From Zingiber officinale (Eukaryota > Streptophyta > Magnoliopsida > Zingiberales > Zingiberaceae): DNA of 64,000 bases. The first letter of the stretch is position 1, and every line of letters starts with the position of its first letter. The stretch covers positions 83,680,281-83,744,280 of the forward strand of contig NC_055999.1 in NCBI RefSeq assembly GCF_018446385.1, in the 5' to 3' direction. The position numbers and the translations under genes were made by a program. The notes below the pieces were generated by a model that did not search any database, was not told the DNA's origin, and was given only the letters and a program-made list of their open reading frames with translations. Below are positions 34,608-44,695 of this stretch, piece after piece.

Positions 34608-35879
34608 ATGACTTTCAACCCACTGGCCATCATACTAAAAGAGAACAGACTTACTAGTCATAACTACATAGATTGGAAAAGGAACCTAGACATTGTTCTT
34701 ACTGCTGAAAGCTATAAATTTGTACTGACTGAGCCTTATCCTGATGCACCCAATGGTGAATCTACCCAAGAGGAGATTGAGTATCATAAGAAATGGGTAA
34801 AAGCAGATGAGATGGCGCGGTGTTACATTTTGGCTTCAATGTCAAATGTATTGCAACATCAGCATCAAGATTTACCAACAGCTTATGGTATTATGAACAA
34901 TCTCAAGGAACTCTTTGGTCACCAGGATCGGGCCTCTAGGCAAGAAGCCATGAGAAAGATAATGACGGCCACCATGCAAGAGGGTACTCCTGTGAGGGAT
35001 CATATCCTAAAGATGATGGTTTATCTAAATGAAATACAAATCCTTGGAGGAGAAATTGATGGGGAAACCCAGATCAATATGATCCTCCAAACGCTACCTA
35101 GAAGTTTTGAGCAATTCCGCCTCAATTATAATATGAATAAAAGGGTATATTCATTGGCGGAACTACTGACAGAACTTCAGGCAGCAGAAGATTTGTTTCG
35201 TCACAATTCTCAGATTCACTATGCTGAAAATGGCTCTACTTCTAAACCGAAAAGAAAGAAGAAGAAGAAACAAGTTAGCTCAGCAAAGAAGGTGAATAAA
35301 TCTCAGAGTACAGGACCTAAAGCTGGAATGAAGAAGCCGAATGGCAAGTGCTTCATCTGCAAGCAGTCAGGGCATTGGAAGGCAGATTGTCCTCGTAGGA
35401 ATCAAAACAACAAAGGTATATCTCATGCTCTAGTTGTTGAAACATGTTTAGCGGTGTTATCTACCAGCACCTGGTGTGTAGATACGGGAGCCACTGATCA
35501 TGTCTACAATTCTTTACAGGGGTTCCAGGAAACCCGACGACTATATGAAGGAGAGATAACCGTCTACATGGGCAATGCTACTAAGGTGGCGGCTGTTGCA
35601 GTGGGAGACGTCTACTTATCTTTTGATAAGAATAGAAAATTGGTTTTAAGAAATTATCTTTATGTACCCAGTTTTAGAAAGAATTTAATTTCAGTTTCTA
35701 AACTGTATTTGGATGGATATTCTGTTTCCTTTAATAACAATGTAGTTATAAAGAGAAATAAAGTGATTATCTGTTCTGGTGCATTAGTTGACAATTTATA
35801 TACTTTAAATCCAATTTCTCCCATAAAGCAAAATATGAAAATTTATAACACATCTTCTAACACTAATAAGAGAAAATAA
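34608..35879 (+). pseudogene. Copia gag and protease, open up to an in-frame TAA
   Basis: The start is taken as the ATG at 34608 (MTFNPLAIIL). Codons upstream in frame begin with GTG and are unlikely to be used. The Gag region carries the LFGHQDRASRQEAMRKIMTA and LPRSFEQFRLNYNMNKR motifs, a lysine-rich stretch, and the zinc knuckle CFICKQSGHWKADC at 35349-35390. The protease active site DTGATDH is at 35481-35501. The frame stays open for 424 codons, then meets TAA at 35877-35879. The following pol is in the same frame, and the inner element has GAA at this point, so the stop looks like a single-codon change. Gag forms the particle and the protease cuts the polyprotein. Confidence 0.9.
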
Positions 35880-37409
35880 CCTTCGGAAATGAACCAAGCG
35901 TATCTTTGGCATCTAAGGCTTGGTCATATTAACTTAAGTAGGATTCAAAGGCTTATAGCCGATGGACTCTTGGGTTCATTAGAGTTGGAAAATTTTCCAA
36001 CTTGTGAATCTTGCTTGGAAGGTAAAATGACCAAGAGGCCTTTTAAGGCTAAGGGGTATAGAGCCAAAGAAGCGTTAGAATTGGTTCATTCTGATTTGTG
36101 TGGTCCTATGTCAATGCAGGCGAGAGGTGGTTTTGAATATTTTGTCTCTTTTATAGACGATTATTCAAGATACGGATACATTTACCTAATGCGCCGCAAG
36201 TTCGAGTGCTTTGATAAGTTCAAAGAGTACAAGGCTGATGTGGAGAAACGACTAGGTAAAAGTATAAAGACACTACGGTCTGATCGTGGTGGTGAATACC
36301 TCTTAGGAGAGTTTAGGAATTACTTATCAGAAGCCGGGATTCAATCCCAATTGTCCGCACCTGGTACACCCCAACAGAATGGTGTGGCAGAACGAAGGAA
36401 TAGGACTCTTATGGAAATGGTTAGATCGATGATGAGTTATTCAGAATTACCAAATTCGTTTTGGGGATACGCTCTGGAAACGGCAGCGCACATTATGAAC
36501 TTAGTACCTTCTAAATCAGTATCTTCTACTCCCACGGAATTGTGGAATGGGCGAAAGCCCAGTCTAAGACATATTCGGATTTGGGGTAGTCCAGCACATG
36601 TGCTGAAACCAGATGCTGATAAGTTAGAATCTCGTACAGAAGTTCGCGTATTTGTGGGTTATCCCAGAGGAACGAAAGGTGGTTTATTTTATAGTCCTAA
36701 AGATCAGAAGGCCATTGTTAGCACCAATGCCCAGTTTTTAGAAGAAGACTATATAATGGATCACAAGCCCAGTAGTAAAATTATTTTAGAAGAACTTAGA
36801 GAGGACACGTCTACTTTAGTACCAACAGTACAAGATGAAGTACCACAAGAGACTGCAACACGTGTCACACATGATACACAACCACAGACGGTGCCTCGTC
36901 GTAGTGGGAGAGTTGTGAGGGAACCTGAGAGATTCATGTTTTTGGGAGAGTCTTCGGACTTGATCCCGGATAAACATGAACCTGATCCCCGAACATATGA
37001 CGAAGCACTCCAAGATATAGATGCAGTATCTTGGCAAAAGGTAATGAATTCTGAGATAGAGTCTATGTACTCTAATAAGGTCTGGGAGCTTGTAGAACCA
37101 CCTGATGGTGTAAAAGCCGTTGGATGCAAGTGGATCTACAAAAGGAAAAGAGGGACAGACGGGAAGGTAGAAACCTTTAAAGCAAGGCTTGTTGCGAAAG
37201 GGTACACTCAGAAAGAGAGAAACGATTATGAGAAAACCTTTTCACCGGTAGCCATGCTTAAGTCTATCCGGATACTCTTATCCATTGCCGCTCATATGGA
37301 TTATGAGATTTGGCAAATGGATGTCAAGACAGCTTTCCTTAATGGAAGTCTTGAAGAAAACATCCATATGAAGCAACCAGAAGGGTTCATTGAAAAAGGC
37401 AAAGAGCAT
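35880..37409 (+). pseudogene. Copia pol: integrase and start of reverse transcriptase, truncated
   Basis: In frame with gag after the TAA. HLRLGHINLSRIQRLIADG is the GAG-pre-integrase zinc-binding region. The integrase core shows SDLCGPM, FIDDYSRYGYIYL, LRSDRGGEYL and APGTPQQNGVAERRNRT, the catalytic D-D-E setting. RIWGSPAHVL and FVGYPRGTKGG mark its C-terminal part. RT begins at about 37040 with YSNKVWELVEPP and contains WQMDVKTAFLNGSLEEN with the first catalytic Asp. Homology stops at about 37409, before YVDD. The open frame runs on for about 17 codons into unrelated DNA. Integrase as written has no stop, so this is the best copy of that domain in the window, but it lacks most of RT and RNase H. 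Confidence 0.9.
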
Positions 37410-38160
37410 GGCACGGAAAGGAGGGGTGACAGCGAGAGTGAATCAATCGGCTGGCCTTGACTCTACCAAAAGGGTGATGGTAGCTCTCACCCGGTCCATG
37501 ACTGCGGCAACGCGGCGGCAATGACTGAATGATAGCGTTGGAGCAGTGGTAGAGGTCTAGGGCAGAACCGCGAGAGGGGAAAATTGGGAGATAAGGCGAC
37601 ATCATCGAGATGACAGCGTCGTAGTGAGGTCGCGCGAGAGGGAAACGACGACTTCCAGTGGTGATCGAATAGAGGACCGGCTTAGACTATGCCAGCGATT
37701 GGGTGTGAGTGGTGGCGTGATCGACGATCAATAGGCTCTGGGGCTCGGCGAGGCGGCACAGCAGTGGTGGCACGAGCAGTGGAGGCGGTGGACAAGTGAT
37801 GTCCGCTCCTTTGTGGTCGTTGGTGTCGATGCCTGGCAGCCGGCGATCAGTGGCACACGCGAGAGAGTAACCACGTTCATATCCTCTTTAGACTTATTTA
37901 ATATAATTTACTTAGTTCAATTTCCTCAACTCACTCCTATTTTAATCGGGTATCTAAACAGATTTTCTCTTAGTTTAATCGATCCATCCCTTTAAAAGTG
38001 TTATATGGACTCCGTTTAAATCCTAAAAATTTTTAAAAAAATCCTAAAAAATTTTATAAGATTATTTCTCCAATAATATTTATTATTTAATTGTCATATC
38101 TTACACACTCGTATTTCAAAAAGATAATCATTTTAAAAATACACATAATTCTCCCACCCC
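37410..38160. other. Unidentified DNA, GC-rich then AT-rich
   Basis: 37410-37880 is clearly GC-richer than its surroundings and has no recognisable protein on either strand. 37880-38160 is AT-rich. The junction at 37409 is abrupt. It may be a deletion join or a remnant of another element. Confidence 0.4.
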
Positions 38161-38189
38161 TATCACGTGCACACCGATCCTATAAGTAC

Positions 38190-38766
38190 GTGCGCTAGAG
38201 ACCAAATTTGTACTAAAGAATCCCATTTAACACATGTTAGAAGAATTTTTAGGTATCTAAAATGAACAATTAATGTAGAAATGTGGTATCCTAAAACTGC
38301 AAGTTTTGAGTTAGTTGGTTATTTTGACTCAGATTATGCCAGATGTAAGCCAGATAAAAAAAGCACAAGTGGAAGTTGTCAATTACTAGGATCTTTATTA
38401 GAAGTTGGTTTAGTAGAAAACAATATTGTGTTACACTGTCAACTACTGAAGTCGAATACGTAGCTAGGGGATAATATGTTGCCCAACTATTATGGATGTC
38501 CTATACTTTAAAAGATTTTATGTTAGATTATAAAAATGTTAAAACATTTATTGATAATATAAGTTCAATCAAACTTACTAAAAATTTAGTACATCACTCT
38601 AGAACAAAATATATACAAGTTAAACATCATTTTGTTAGAGATCATGTTACAAAAGAAAATATTGAACTTAACTACATTGAATCTAAGTCAAACTTAACAG
38701 ACATATTTACAAAACCTTTACCTGAATCAGAATTCAGTAGTTTAAGATGACAATTAGATATGTGCT
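38190..38766 (+). pseudogene. Sirevirus-like RNase H fragment, frameshifted
   Basis: Pieces read CARDQICTKESHLTHVRRIF (about 38190-38250), then SFELVGYFDSDYARCKPDKK and STSG (38305-38370), and after a shift and stops near 38400-38500, the terminal part with ILTDIFTKPLPE-like residues ending at 38750. These are the RNase H catalytic surroundings (D in FDSDYA) and C-terminus of Copia pol. The middle part with the EAEY motif is damaged near 38450. Confidence 0.82.
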
Positions 38767-40036
38767 TTGCAAATAGGTATTTATTTTTGTGCCTTTTTTG
38801 ATTGATAGTTTTCAAAAATTTATTTTTCTTTTATATCCATGATTTTCAAAAACCTAGGTTTTCAAAAATATAAAGATGAAATTAGCCTAGGTAATACCGT
38901 AGAAAACATGATCGGATATCTTTAGAAAGCTAACATCTCATAAACACACTAGGATCCCTTATTTGTGATTGTGAAACATAGAATGGGGAGAGATGTTTAG
39001 GCCTTAACCTAGATTTTAGATGCTTTTATCAGCGCATCTATATAAATCTGGACTTTAAACATACATTGATCAAGTTGGGTGATCTTGCTTAGTCAAAACT
39101 AACTGGAATCTAAACACTCAACTTGACTAACTTTAGTCAAATAAGTTGATATCTTAGATAAACAACTAAAAACTAAAATTAGACATTTCAAAATAATGAC
39201 ATTTTCTAGTTGTTTCACCTTTGTGTACTTAGACTTTAGGATATTTTTAATTTAGGGGGAGCATTAACATCAACCTTGGAAGAAGTTTTTTTCAAAACTT
39301 ATTTCAAATATTTTCCTCAGAAATTTTAAAACTTTTTTTTTTTCAAATTTTCCTTAGAAATTTCAAAACATATTTTTAAATTTTTAGAAATTGCAACTTA
39401 TTATCAATTTTTTTTTCAAAATTTTCCTTAGAAGTTTCAAAACTTATTATCAATTTTTTTTTTTCAAAATTTTCCTTAGAAATTTCAAAACTTATTAGAA
39501 ATTCCAAAATCTACTTTCCTTAGAAAATTCAAAACTTAGAAATTTCAAAAATTTCTTTTATTTTTGGAAATTTATCATTTTCTAAGGAAATTTGTGAATA
39601 TATTTATCTTTTACAATATTCAAAATTTCTTCTAAGAAAATTTTATCCTTAGAAAACTTTTAAAATTTATACACTTATCATTATGAGTTTTCAAAATTTA
39701 TTTCAAAAATTTTTCTTTGAACATTTTAAAAATAATTTGCAATTTTTTTTTGAATTTTTAAAGATATTTTCAAAATGAATTTTAATATTGGTTTTTCAAA
39801 TACTTATATCTTAGATATTTTTCAAAACTTAGTAGCATCTTCAGTGTTTTCAACTTTATCAAAATTCTAATCTTGATTGATGCTTGTGCTGTAATCTTAA
39901 TTTTTAATGTATGTCAAAAGAGAAAGATGTTAAATTCAGGAGAGTTTAACTTAAAGGGGAGAAAGTTGTGTCTTTTTAATATCATATTTTTAATTTAAGT
40001 TTGAACCAGGTTATCAAATATTAAAAGAGGGAAGAT
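38767..40036 (+). other. Sirevirus-like 3' spacer, low-complexity and purine tracts
   Basis: 39280-39800 is dominated by repeats of TTTTCAAAA and CCTTAGAAATTTC-type words, with no coding. Purine tracts occur at about 39251 (TTTAGGGGGAGCA), 39952 (AAAGGGGAGAAAG) and 40022 (AAAAGAGGGAAGA). Multiple tracts before the 3' LTR are known from Sireviruses. Confidence 0.6.
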
Positions 40037-41413
40037 TATTGATGCAAAGAGCATCATAATCAAATTTATATTTTGATGTTGTCAAAAGTTCAAGTTAAGT
40101 CTTATTGTTATCTGATAAATTGATCAAGTGTAGGAAACTCGGCTTAAAAGTCCTAGTAGGTCAATTGGACTCGATACTAGGCAAGGAAAGTCTCAATGGA
40201 TCATGAAACCAAGCAGGAATTCCATATGGGGTCAAGTGGACTTGACATCTGGCAGGTGGACTCGGTAGGTCTAGAGGACCCGATATCGAGTTAAGTGGAA
40301 GCCCTGACAGTCAATATGATGTTAAGCGGTTAAGTCCAAATAGGTCTGGATCTAAGAACTCAATATTTGACAGATAAGTTGAGGTAAACTACTGAAAGTA
40401 GTGAAGTGAGGTCGTGTCCCATCGAGGACAAACCCTACATACTGACCTGACTAAAGAAACCAACGGAGGTTTCTAAGTTGAGATCAAGATAGTTATTACT
40501 ATCTCATTCATGTATACTATATTTACACTAATCTTGCTCTACAGATTTATGTTCGAACTTTATTTTACAGGGTAAATATTATTTTTATTTACTAACACTA
40601 TGTTGCAGAAAAAGTTGTTCCATCGACAAAACAAAGGTGTTCTATCGACGAATCCATGGAATATCGAAATAGCGAGATTTGATTCGAAATACAAAAGGTA
40701 TTTTCGGTTTAGTCAGCGGATAAAGGTGATCAATCGACAGACAAAGGTGATTAGTCGACGGATCAATTTATTTCTAGAATTAAACAAGATTCGAATCAAA
40801 GTACAAATGGAAAAAAGATTTTCAATCAACAGCAAGATCTTGATTCATCGATGGAACAACGAGATTTCATCGATCGAATGGATTGGATCAACGCAAATAA
40901 GGAAGGAATAGAGGATCAGTCAACAGATAGAGTGATCAGTCGATGGATCAGTTCAGTTGATAGAACCTCTTATTAGTCGACGAAACGAGACTTATAAAAG
41001 AAGCCCTTGAGCTTCGAGCTAGACACAAGCTCTTACTTTTCAATTTTACTACTGTGCTCTTTCTTTTCTCGTACAAGCTGCAACTACTATAACGCCGAGA
41101 GATTTCTGACAACTTACGCTACTTCTTAGATTCATCGTTGTCAGTATACTTTACTTTTACTTGTACATTGTACTCTCATTTGTAATATCAATTTATCATT
41201 TAGTGGATTGCCCAATGAAAGTAATCGACGATCGCATGCCTTAGAGTAGGAGTCGATTAGGCTTCGAACCAAGTAAAAAAGAGATGTATTCTTTATTTTT
41301 ATTTTTATTTTTACTTTATCTCACTGCTTACTCTAAGTGTTTACAAAAATAAGAAAAGTTTTTAAAGCTACAAAATTCACCTCCACTCCTCCTCGTTCTT
41401 TCACGATCCAACA
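40037..41413 (+). repeat. 3' LTR of the Sirevirus-like element
   Basis: Start inferred at TATTGATGC just after a purine tract (TGTTG with one change); end at CCAACA (41413). A TATAAAAG box lies at 40993-41000. The words near 41230-41275 (ATCGCATGCC, GAGTAGGAGTCG, CGAACCAAGTAA) resemble Sirevirus LTR 3' ends as I remember them. A loose repeat of about 20 bases, GATCAGTCGACGGATCA-like, recurs 8-10 times from 40610 to 40985. About 1.4 kb long. Confidence 0.65.
40993..41000 (+). promoter_or_regulatory. TATA box in the Sirevirus-like LTR
   Basis: TATAAAAG about 420 bases before the LTR end, the usual region for the U3/R border in this lineage. Confidence 0.5.
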
Positions 41414-42964
41414 AGTTGAAATTCTATGAGCATCATGTTTATGAAAACTAGAAAAGGATTATTTTAGCACAATTACTCACATTACAAAGGTATTGTTGAT
41501 AATATTTATTATAACCTTAAATGTGGAAGAGTGTTCAACAACAACTACTACTACTAGTAAACTTTTTCCCACTAATGAGGTTGACTTAAATATGGAAAAG
41601 TGTTAAAGAGCTTAAATATGCATACTAGATATTTACAGTTGATTGCTTATACTTTGACTACCTTTATGGATAGTAGTTATGAATCATATATCTATTCTCA
41701 TGACATTTCAAGCGATAATAAAGATAATTTTGTTGATATTTTTAGATAGTGTTTTCATAGAAGTGATTTAAGCATTGCTCGGATATGATTAGAGTAATTG
41801 CTACTTGGTTAGCACTTTATTCTTTAATTGTAAATTTTACTCATGGCCTTTATAGTTATTTTTCTTTCTCTGTTTTAACCATATAATTTTTTCGTGTGAT
41901 CTTCATACTTTTTTTTATTTCTAATAAAGATTTTATATTTTACTAAATAAAAGGTCTCTCTTTATTCCATTATGTACATATTACATTACATAGAAAAGAT
42001 CTAAATTTTTAAAGATGGTAGAAATTGAAAAATAAAATCAGTACAAGAGAATGTTAATTGAGAAAAAGATGAATTTTTTAAAATATTTATTTTTAAAAAA
42101 ACATGAAAAGTAACCATGATTATAGATAAATTTAATCTATTAGTATAATGCAAAGGGGAGCTGCTAGTTAAACAATTAAAATTATCAACCAAATTTAATT
42201 GGATAATAAAAAATTTAAATTTACAGGTAAAATTTAACTTTGGTCAATAAAATTTTAAAATTATCAATCAAATATAATTTTTACCTATAAAAAATTAAAA
42301 TTATTAGTCAAATTTGACCTTGGTTTTTAAAAAATTAAAATTATCAACCAAATTTAACTTTATCTAGTAAAAAATTAAACATTATTGGCCGACCATTAAT
42401 TATAATTATTTACCCATAAAAATTTATTTTAACAGTAATATAAAATTTTAATCACATTTGATCTTATGAGAAATGTATGCCTTTTAACATCGCTAGCCCA
42501 ATATATTTATAGAAGATTCTCTACTCATAGTATTGTCAATTGACATTAAAGAGAAGTATATATTTTTTTTATATAAAGTAATCATAAAAAATTATTAATA
42601 AATATTAAAATTATTTTCAATATTAATATAATTTTATTTTTGGATTTCATCAAAATTGGTTATAAGTTATTAAAGATTTAGATTCTTAATAAAACAGTAA
42701 GTATATAGTTAAACTCAATTTACATTATTTAAAATTTATATATTTAATTGATAAGAGATAATTTTTTTTCTATATAATAATTGATATATTTCTGGATAAA
42801 CATAGAGTTTAATAATATGTTAATTTAATAACTTAATTCCACAAATAAGTTAATTTATATGATTTCACAAATATTCTTCAATTGTTAATTATTGATACAA
42901 ATGACATTTTCCTCTTATAATAAAGAGATGTGGGACTATTGACCGATTCATTATAAATATTTTT
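41414..42964. other. AT-rich intergenic DNA, no gene seen
   Basis: Only short frames. From 42160 to 42400 a degenerate unit with AAATTAAAATTATCAACCAA and variants recurs about four or five times at spacing near 60 bases. Confidence 0.5.
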
Positions 42965-42969
42965 AGAGC

Positions 42970-43356
42970 ACAGATCGTCTGGATCACTTTTTTTTATGGT
43001 CCAAAAGAAGCATCACTCATATTTATGGTCGGATCGTGATCACGATTCGATTGTAAAAGGTTACGATCTTTTCTTAGGTTCATCGTTCCCACTAGATTAT
43101 AATTTTTGTTTGGAGCGGGCAGCCGGAGGCCGCCCAAAGGCCTCCGGTGGTAGATAAATGGTCAGGTTACTAAGCACTAAGCGAGGATGCCCTCCAGACG
43201 ACCTTCGGTCGCCCATTCCGAACAAAAACTATAACCTGATGGGGACGATGAACTCAGGAAGGGATTGTAACTATTTGCGGCCGGATCGCAACCGCGATCT
43301 CGCTACAAATGCAAGTGGCACATCCCCTAGATCACAAAAAGTGGTCCAGGAGATCC
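42970..43356. mobile_element. Fold-back MITE (long imperfect hairpin)
   Basis: The two halves are inverse complements over almost their full length. 43079-43122 (from GTTCATCGTTCCCA) pairs with 43210-43256 (to GGGGACGATGAAC). Outside that, 43020-43078 pairs with 43256-43310, and 42972-43005 pairs with 43330-43356. A short loop of about 90 bases remains, itself with GGAGGCC and GCCTCC inverted words. A sequence that can fold along its whole length is typical of miniature inverted-repeat or fold-back elements. Exact ends and target duplication were not resolved. Confidence 0.75.
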
Positions 43357-43372
43357 CGCCTCATATTTTTAA

Positions 43373-44209
43373 GGGTGCGTTTGGTTGGAGGTTATCCATC
43401 CAAGATTATCAACGAAAACCCTATTTGGTTTAGATAATCGATGATTCTCGAGTAATGTTCCATATCCGATACGTCAGCAAAAGGGACATACAATCTGTAA
43501 TCGGACAATCTCGGAAAATTAAGATTTTTTTTTTTATTCCGGGGTTTAACAAAATTTTTTTACCTAAAATATTTTTGAATAAAAGAAAAATATGATAAAA
43601 AAAGAAAAATGTAAAGAAAAAGTATAAAATATAAAAAAACAAAATAAAATTTTTTAAAAAATTTAAAAACCAAAAAAAACAAAAATAGAAAAAACGTAAA
43701 AAATTTAAAAATAAAAAGGGGAAAAAATAAAAAAATCTTAAAATATTAAAAACATAAAAAATATAAAAAAAATTAAAAATATATAAAAAATAGGAAAAAA
43801 AATTAAAATTAAAAACATAAAAATAGAAAAAATATTAAAAAAAATAAAAAAAAAGTAAAAAAAAATTAAAAAAATTAAAAATTAAAACAATTTTAAAAAT
43901 TTTAAAAAATAAAAAAACTTTAAAAAATTTTAAAAAACAAAAAAATGGGAAAAAAATAAAAAACGAAAAGAAATAAAAAATAAATAAATAACACATAAAA
44001 ATAAAGAAAAAATGTGGGAAAAAAAACGTAGAGTTTAAAAGATATATATGGTTAGTTTTATAACTAAGGATAATATAATAAAATATTAAATTAAATTATT
44101 CATTAAAATTTTTAAATAAATAAATTTTTATTACATTAATTAGATTCAATTAAACAATATTTAATTATATATATTAAAATTATACAAGATAGTTTGAACC
44201 AAACACATC
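43373..44209. mobile_element. Small TIR element with very A-rich interior
   Basis: Left end GGGTGCGTTTGGTT, right end GAACCAAACACATC, nearly inverse complements. TTTAA stands just outside both ends (43368-43372 and 44210-44214). Between 43650 and 44040 the plus strand is almost only A with scattered T. TIRs of the GTTTGGTT kind are common in plant non-autonomous PIF/Harbinger-like and related elements; superfamily not certain. Confidence 0.55.
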
Positions 44210-44499
44210 TTTAAATTTATTTATAAGGGAAAAAACAATCCTCTCTGAAATTAGTCCTTACGAAGGAATGAGATATTAAAAAAATTTTAAAAAAAATTAA
44301 TAAGGTAGTTCAATATAGGAATGGGATATAAAAAATTTAGTTCAATAGATTGTTGAAATCTAATGATAGAAAAAGCGTATCTGAAGCAGATCCGTTTATT
44401 GCTTTAAATCCTTTAGATAAGCGTTGCTGACCAGGATCCACGTCGGCGTTAAATAGGATGTATTAGTTGAACCACGAAAATCTGTTTCGAATCGATCTG

Positions 44500-44535
44500 T
44501 TTATATATATATATTATATATATATATATAAGCCT
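44500..44535 (+). promoter_or_regulatory. TATATA-rich core promoter of the F-box gene
   Basis: A run of alternating TA at about 44500-44530 stands about 165 bases upstream of the ATG and directly before a GC-richer leader. It could serve as the TATA element. It is also a simple repeat, so the exact start of transcription cannot be placed. Confidence 0.45.
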
Positions 44536-44695
44536 TTTTTGGATTCCTTGCCCTCGTTTCCAAGCAAAGCATCGAATCGATCCGCGGAGTGCGACGGCTG
44601 CCTGATCGAGCGAGCGAGCGACCTGGAATCGATTCCGGTGTGGATGCCTCTTTCTTCCTTGCTCCGGTGCGCTGTGGTGTCGTTGGCTGCGGGGG

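Larger units (their letters stand above)
31049..37409 (+). mobile_element. Third Copia element of the same family, truncated at the 3' end
   Basis: A 5' LTR (31049-33490), primer binding site, leader, gag-protease, integrase and the beginning of reverse transcriptase are present in order. The sequence leaves the Copia alignment at about 37409, in the middle of RT (after KQPEGFIEKGKEH), and unrelated GC-rich DNA follows. The 3' LTR is missing, so no target duplication can be checked. It is inserted in opposite orientation into the older Copia element at 31048. Its reading frames are the best preserved in the family. Confidence 0.92.
38165..41413 (+). mobile_element. 3' part of a Sirevirus-like Copia element
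   Basis: An RNase H remnant (38190-38766) is followed by a long AT-rich non-coding stretch with several purine tracts, then an LTR (40037-41413). The RNase H end (LTDIFTKPLPESEFSSLR, then CFANRYLFL), the long spacer and multiple purine tracts are the layout of Sireviruses, a plant Copia lineage. The 5' half is missing. It belongs to a different lineage from the three Copia elements to the left. Confidence 0.75.

Noticed and set aside
35877-35879. Programmed stop-codon readthrough between protease and integrase
   Set aside because: The sister copy has GAA and open frame at this place, so a chance nonsense mutation is simpler.
37813-37995. Possible gene in the GC-rich stretch after the truncated Copia
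   Set aside because: Short frame without domain, start context or splice support.
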